In this document: in pieces, positions 60,601 to 64,000 of the stretch
Numbering within the stretch: the first letter of the stretch is position 1
Layout of the letters: each line of letters starts with the position of its first letter
Assembly: GCF_003945595.2 (NCBI RefSeq)
Contig: NW_024104528.1
Location: forward strand, 434,001-498,000
Reading direction: 5' to 3'
DNA: 64,000 nucleotides
DNA from: Pipra filicauda
Lineage: Eukaryota; Chordata; Aves; Passeriformes; Pipridae
Notes under the pieces: model-generated
The model's database searches: none
What the model was told of the DNA's origin: nothing
What the model saw: only the letters and a program-made list of their open reading frames with translations
Program-made: the position numbers and the translations under genes

Positions 60601-61023
60601 ACATCTTGAACCAGCTTCCTCTGGTCTCAGCATTCCCGCTCCTTCTTTATTAACAGCTTCAGTTGGCAGCTACAGGCAGAAAGATCTCTGGCATTGCAGG
60701 TATTAAAATTATTAGAGCTAGAGCTGTTCAGGAACCAGCTTTTCTACTGTGCAGAATATCCCACAGACCATGAAAACTGCATCCACTCTATTCTGAAACA
60801 AAAAAAATTGGGAATTCAACCATTTCCTTCCAGGCAAAAGTTGAAAAACGAACTCCCAATCATGTGAAACATCTTTTCATAAACCACACCACTTTGCACC
60901 ACGTCTCAGCATTGCAAACTTCTTCATTTATTTCCACCTTCCTAAAAGAAAATTTGTTTTCTTTCAAAAATAAAGTTATTTCTTCTGAATGAAATGAAGG
61001 TATTTTTGTCAATGGCATTTGTT
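60601..61023. other. Noncoding DNA, nothing recognised
   Basis: AT-rich unique sequence without a gene or an assignable repeat. Confidence 0.5.
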
Positions 61024-61047
61024 CTGTTTGGTTTGGGTTTTTTTAAT
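61024..61047. repeat. G/T-rich low-complexity patch
   Basis: A short G/T-only tract, 'ctgtttggtttgggttttttt', of the same texture as those at 34.33, 46.62 and 53.28 kb. Confidence 0.6.
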
Positions 61048-61698
61048 CAGATGTTTCCCTCCATAATTTGTTTGTGCAATTTTAAAGCAACATATCGAAA
61101 TCCATATATTTGTAGAGAAAAGGAAAAGAGGTCCAAATAACATTGAATGATGATTGCTCCTACAATAGCTTCTTCCTGAGCTGGTACTGACATGGGAAGC
61201 TTAGCTGCTTGCCTGTTTCTGTGTGTATTTTGCATTTAGGGTAATTTTTCTTCGTTCATACAAGAGAAAGATCCCATTGACTCAGAAAATGAAAATCCAG
61301 GTGGCTGATCCCTGGTTTATTTATTGTGCAGACTTGTTGCAGCAGCATAAGTGAGCTTGCCTCAGTTTCCCCTTTCTCCCCTTGTTCAGGGCTGCATGGT
61401 GCCCCAGGTTGCCTCCTCAGCCAGCCAGGCACATGCCCTTACTTCCTCTCTCTCTCCTCACCTCAAACTCTTATGGACGCCTCAGGGCTGTCAGGAGGGG
61501 CAATTTGTGGATGCTGGCAATGGACTTGCAGCCCTCAGGTGAAGATAAAATGCGACGATTATTCTGCTTGCCTCCCCACCCCCTTCCTGTCGGATAGCAA
61601 AGTTGCCTTACGAGTTAAAATAAATTGCCTCACGCTTCCCACTGAAAGCATTTTGACTTTGTCTTGAATCGTGTATTCCAGTAGTCATTATACTTCAG
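61048..61698. other. Noncoding DNA, nothing recognised
   Basis: A 113-codon frame at 61,326-61,667 overlaps two others in different phases and has no domain. No repeat family is assigned. Confidence 0.5.
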
Positions 61699-61719
61699 CT
61701 TCTTCTTCTTCTTCTTCTT
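61699..61719. repeat. (CTT)n microsatellite
   Basis: About seven CTT units in a row on the plus strand. Confidence 0.9.
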
Positions 61720-61843
61720 AGCATATGACATACATAGCAGTTCAAAAGTTGCAGCGAGCTGCTGCCAGGTCACATTCAAAGGAAAGTATCTGGGAAGCTG
61801 GCAGCTAAAAGTATCTGATAAGTTGGCACTGTTACTGCTCAGC

Positions 61844-61918
61844 AGGAGGAGGGAGAAGTGAAGGAAGGAAGGGGAGGGGGAGCCAGGCATGGGGGAACAG
61901 GGAAGGGGAGAGATTCAA
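61844..61918 (+). repeat. Purine-rich tract with G-quadruplex motif
   Basis: A purine-rich stretch contains AGG and GGAA units. At 61,871-61,908 five G-runs of three or more bases (GGGG, GGGGG, GGGGG, GGG, GGGG) are separated by loops of 1, 10, 4 and 2 nt. This satisfies a relaxed plus-strand G-quadruplex pattern, and the run order with the shortest loops is close to the classic definition. Confidence 0.7.
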
Positions 61919-62029
61919 AGGGCTTTTGTTTCTGGATCAGATTCTTCCAGACTCTGAAACTTTTGCAGAGATGTATGTGCCAGGGATTTTTTTTTCCCCT
62001 TCTCTTCCTCCTCTCCATAGTTTAACGCA

Positions 62030-62400
62030 TTAAAATAACCTATTAAAAGGCCTATATTTGCTTTCAAGCAGACTCTGAAAGGCGCTCAAGATGTCACTAT
62101 TAAAACCGGCACTGTGCTTTGCAGGCGGAGGTCTGTGGTGAGGAGAATAAAGCAGAATTGATTAGCTGCTCTGACTTTGCCAGCCTTACAAAGCCTGCGG
62201 TGTGCCACAAGTTGCTAGAGAACAGATCAGCAGCTTCTAACCAGCCCGCCTGTATACAAGGGTGCGTCACTTTGAAATCCAGCTTGGTTTTGCAAAGCCT
62301 GATGCTGGTCCGGCATTCCCACAATGTCCCCCCATTTCTCACTTCCCGATGTCCTATTTTCCTCCTTTTATGAGTCCTTTGGGAAGAGTCAAAATTAAAC
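62030..62400. promoter_or_regulatory. Candidate conserved noncoding block
   Basis: Unique sequence with mixed AT- and GC-rich segments, including 'acgcattaaaataacctatt', 'aaaggcgctcaagatgtcac' and 'gaattgattagctgctctg'. No transposon or microsatellite is present over about 370 bp. Open frames of 80-98 codons on both strands have no domain. I rate regulatory function as possible only. Confidence 0.22.
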
Positions 62401-62828
62401 CATCAAGACATTGTCTCTCAACCCAGAGAACAAAATCCCCATCCTGGGAGGCTGTGGAGGGCATTCGATCCAAGGAAGCCACAGGACCCCAGTGCAAACA
62501 CTGCGGCTGTCGCCCCAAGAGGCTGGTTCCTGCCTACATAATCGACAATGAATATTAGAACCCGCAGACCAGAAAATGTTGGAAAATGCTGCAAATGGCC
62601 AAAAGCATAAAGCCAAGGCATAAAGGTAACAAGAGGATTGCAGCCCTTATATTCTGCAGAGAAATGATCCACTCTGCACCTTTGAAATTAGGGAATGGAG
62701 TTCATGTCATGCCGTGCATCAGTACGACAATCCACCCCAGAGTAGTCATCGTCATTATACCATGGGTCACATGTGTTACAACTCTATTAATGTGTATGAA
62801 CTTACTCCCAGTTTAACACTGGTCTAAG
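62401..62828. other. Noncoding DNA, nothing recognised
   Basis: Short frames on both strands lack domains. A scrap near 62,727 ('cgacaatccaccccagagta') is unremarkable. Confidence 0.45.
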
Positions 62829-63200
62829 AAAATCAGGCTTAATTAGATTCTCCTTGTAATTAAATGCAATTTACTCTCTGGCTTTGTGTTATGCTTCTGG
62901 CTTGCCTGTACTATTGTGTGCTGATTATTGGAAATGTATTTATGAAAGGTGTAACAACTGTGTAAGAGGCATGTTTATAGAAAACATACAATTAGCTATG
63001 CTTATACCATTCCTGGCACAGCAGGGCCTTGGTCCCTGAATGTGCAAATAAATAGTAGGCACAGGCAAGCCTGATCTCATTTGCTTTGGTAGGTTAAGGT
63101 TGTATCGTATAAAATCAGGCTAAGGCTTTGTGTTCCATGTTTATATCTATAATTCTTCCCAAGGAAAGATCCCACCAGCCCTGACTAGTGACTGACTAAC
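62829..63200. promoter_or_regulatory. Candidate conserved block bracketed by an 11-bp direct repeat
   Basis: AAAATCAGGCT occurs at 62,829-62,839 and again at 63,111-63,121. Just inside the left copy are TTAATTAG (62,839-62,846) and GTAATTAAATGCAAT (62,856-62,870), a homeodomain core followed by an octamer-like core. The block is AT-rich, unique and free of simple repeats. Enhancer function is inferred from pattern. Confidence 0.28.
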
Positions 63201-63779
63201 ACAATCGCCTCTGCTTTTTCAGAGATTTGCACATGATTAACCTGGTGTGTTAAAAACAGGGCCACTGACTTTCACAGAGACTAGAGCGATAAGATGAACA
63301 TGTGTCAGTCACTGAAGGGCTTTGACTCTGTGTTATTGATACCTGTGCAACTCAGCTGGAAAATGCCCTTTTTTCCCTTCATAATTATACCAACATCTGC
63401 CCAAAGTACAAGCAGAAGAACAGGTCCAAGGAGAGACAAGGCTGCAGAAGCAGGCTCACATCAAGAGCTGTTCTCTCCATGAATCCCCTCACCAAAAATT
63501 GCCAGCCACTGGGGTTTCATTCTTTGTTTTCAAGGAAACATTTTCTGAATGGTTCTTCCATGCCTACTGAAGTCAATAGAATAAGTAAAAAATAATCTGA
63601 TACCTTCAGTAATTTCCATTTAAATCAGTGGTAAACTAGGTGCAGAGTGCAAGCTGGGTCTCCCTTGCTGCTACTTAAAATAGTTTTATAGAGGGAAACA
63701 CCTTTGCAGGTGAGTTGGCTCAGGGAAGCAAGAGTCTAGAGCAGACTGTGGGAACAGTTATTTTCCCCCCCACCAAGCA
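63201..63779. other. Noncoding DNA, with a possible ancient repeat scrap
   Basis: No gene is seen. The phrase 'ctactgaagtcaatag' at 63,565-63,580 resembles a common old amniote repeat phrase also seen at 36.85 kb. Confidence 0.45.
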
Positions 63780-63985
63780 TGTTCTCAAATAACCTGATTA
63801 TTCTCATTAACGCTGCATTCAGATGGCTGCAAATGAATAGAAGAAAGCAGGGGCGGGAGCAGGTAGTAAATCCTCCATCTATGAATACGATGAGGAGTTT
63901 AGGCAGTTCCCTCCCACTTCTACTAAAAAAAGTTTTAATCTTGGCTTCTCCATGCATATTGACTGGCTGCATATTGACATGCCAC
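63780..63985. promoter_or_regulatory. Candidate regulatory block with octamer-like direct repeat
   Basis: GCATATTGAC occurs at 63,954-63,963 and 63,969-63,978, a 15-bp period. The first copy is preceded by AT, giving ATGCATAT, a POU-like core. TAAC/ATTA cores occur at 63,790-63,815. The block runs toward the window end and may continue beyond it. Confidence 0.28.
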
Positions 63986-64000
63986 CTGCTGAGGCTGCTT

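Overview
The window looks like noncoding DNA from a bird, either a gene desert or the inside of a very large intron. The main evidence is the repeat content. Two CR1 LINE 3' ends of the avian type are present, at about 1.4 kb on the plus strand and 18.7 kb on the minus strand, with the characteristic tail in which ATTCTATGA-like octamers follow a block reading 'ggtcccttccaaccc'. A third, far more decayed CR1 at about 53.85-54.18 kb resembles the older CR1 lineages familiar from turtles and crocodilians. I see no Alu, B1 or mammalian L1. Overall repeat density is low, as is usual in birds. The species cannot be fixed from this sequence.

I found no protein-coding exon that I can defend, and no tRNA, rRNA, snRNA or known microRNA. 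All open frames are short. The longest, 244 codons at 14,514-15,248, begins at TTG, has no recognisable domain, and overlaps open frames in other phases and on the other strand. There are no prokaryotic features (operons, ribosome binding sites, CRISPR arrays, insertion sequences), and none are expected.

Layout. From 0 to 21.9 kb the DNA is AT-rich and unremarkable, with two CR1 fragments and simple repeats. From 21.94 to 22.64 kb a sharp GC- and CpG-rich island stands alone and is the best promoter candidate; an AT-rich, possibly conserved block follows it. From 23 to 57 kb the DNA is mostly plain, with an old MIR/L2-like remnant (29.4 kb), a block holding a steroid-receptor-like palindrome (31.24-31.6 kb), further ancient repeat scraps, recurrent A/C- or G/T-rich low-complexity patches, the old CR1, and an 84-nt uninterrupted T tract (56.57-56.65 kb). 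From 57.9 to 64 kb the texture changes: homeodomain-like TAAT cores, paired SOX-like cores, a TGACA palindrome, octamer-like direct repeats and purine tracts are concentrated there. That pattern is what clustered enhancers near a developmental regulator often look like, but it is an inference from base patterns alone.

No gene network can be described because no gene is visible. The most useful leads are the isolated CpG island, the 57.9-64 kb block and the IR3 palindrome at 31.48 kb. All need cross-species alignment or chromatin data. I did not find a previously undescribed biological system.
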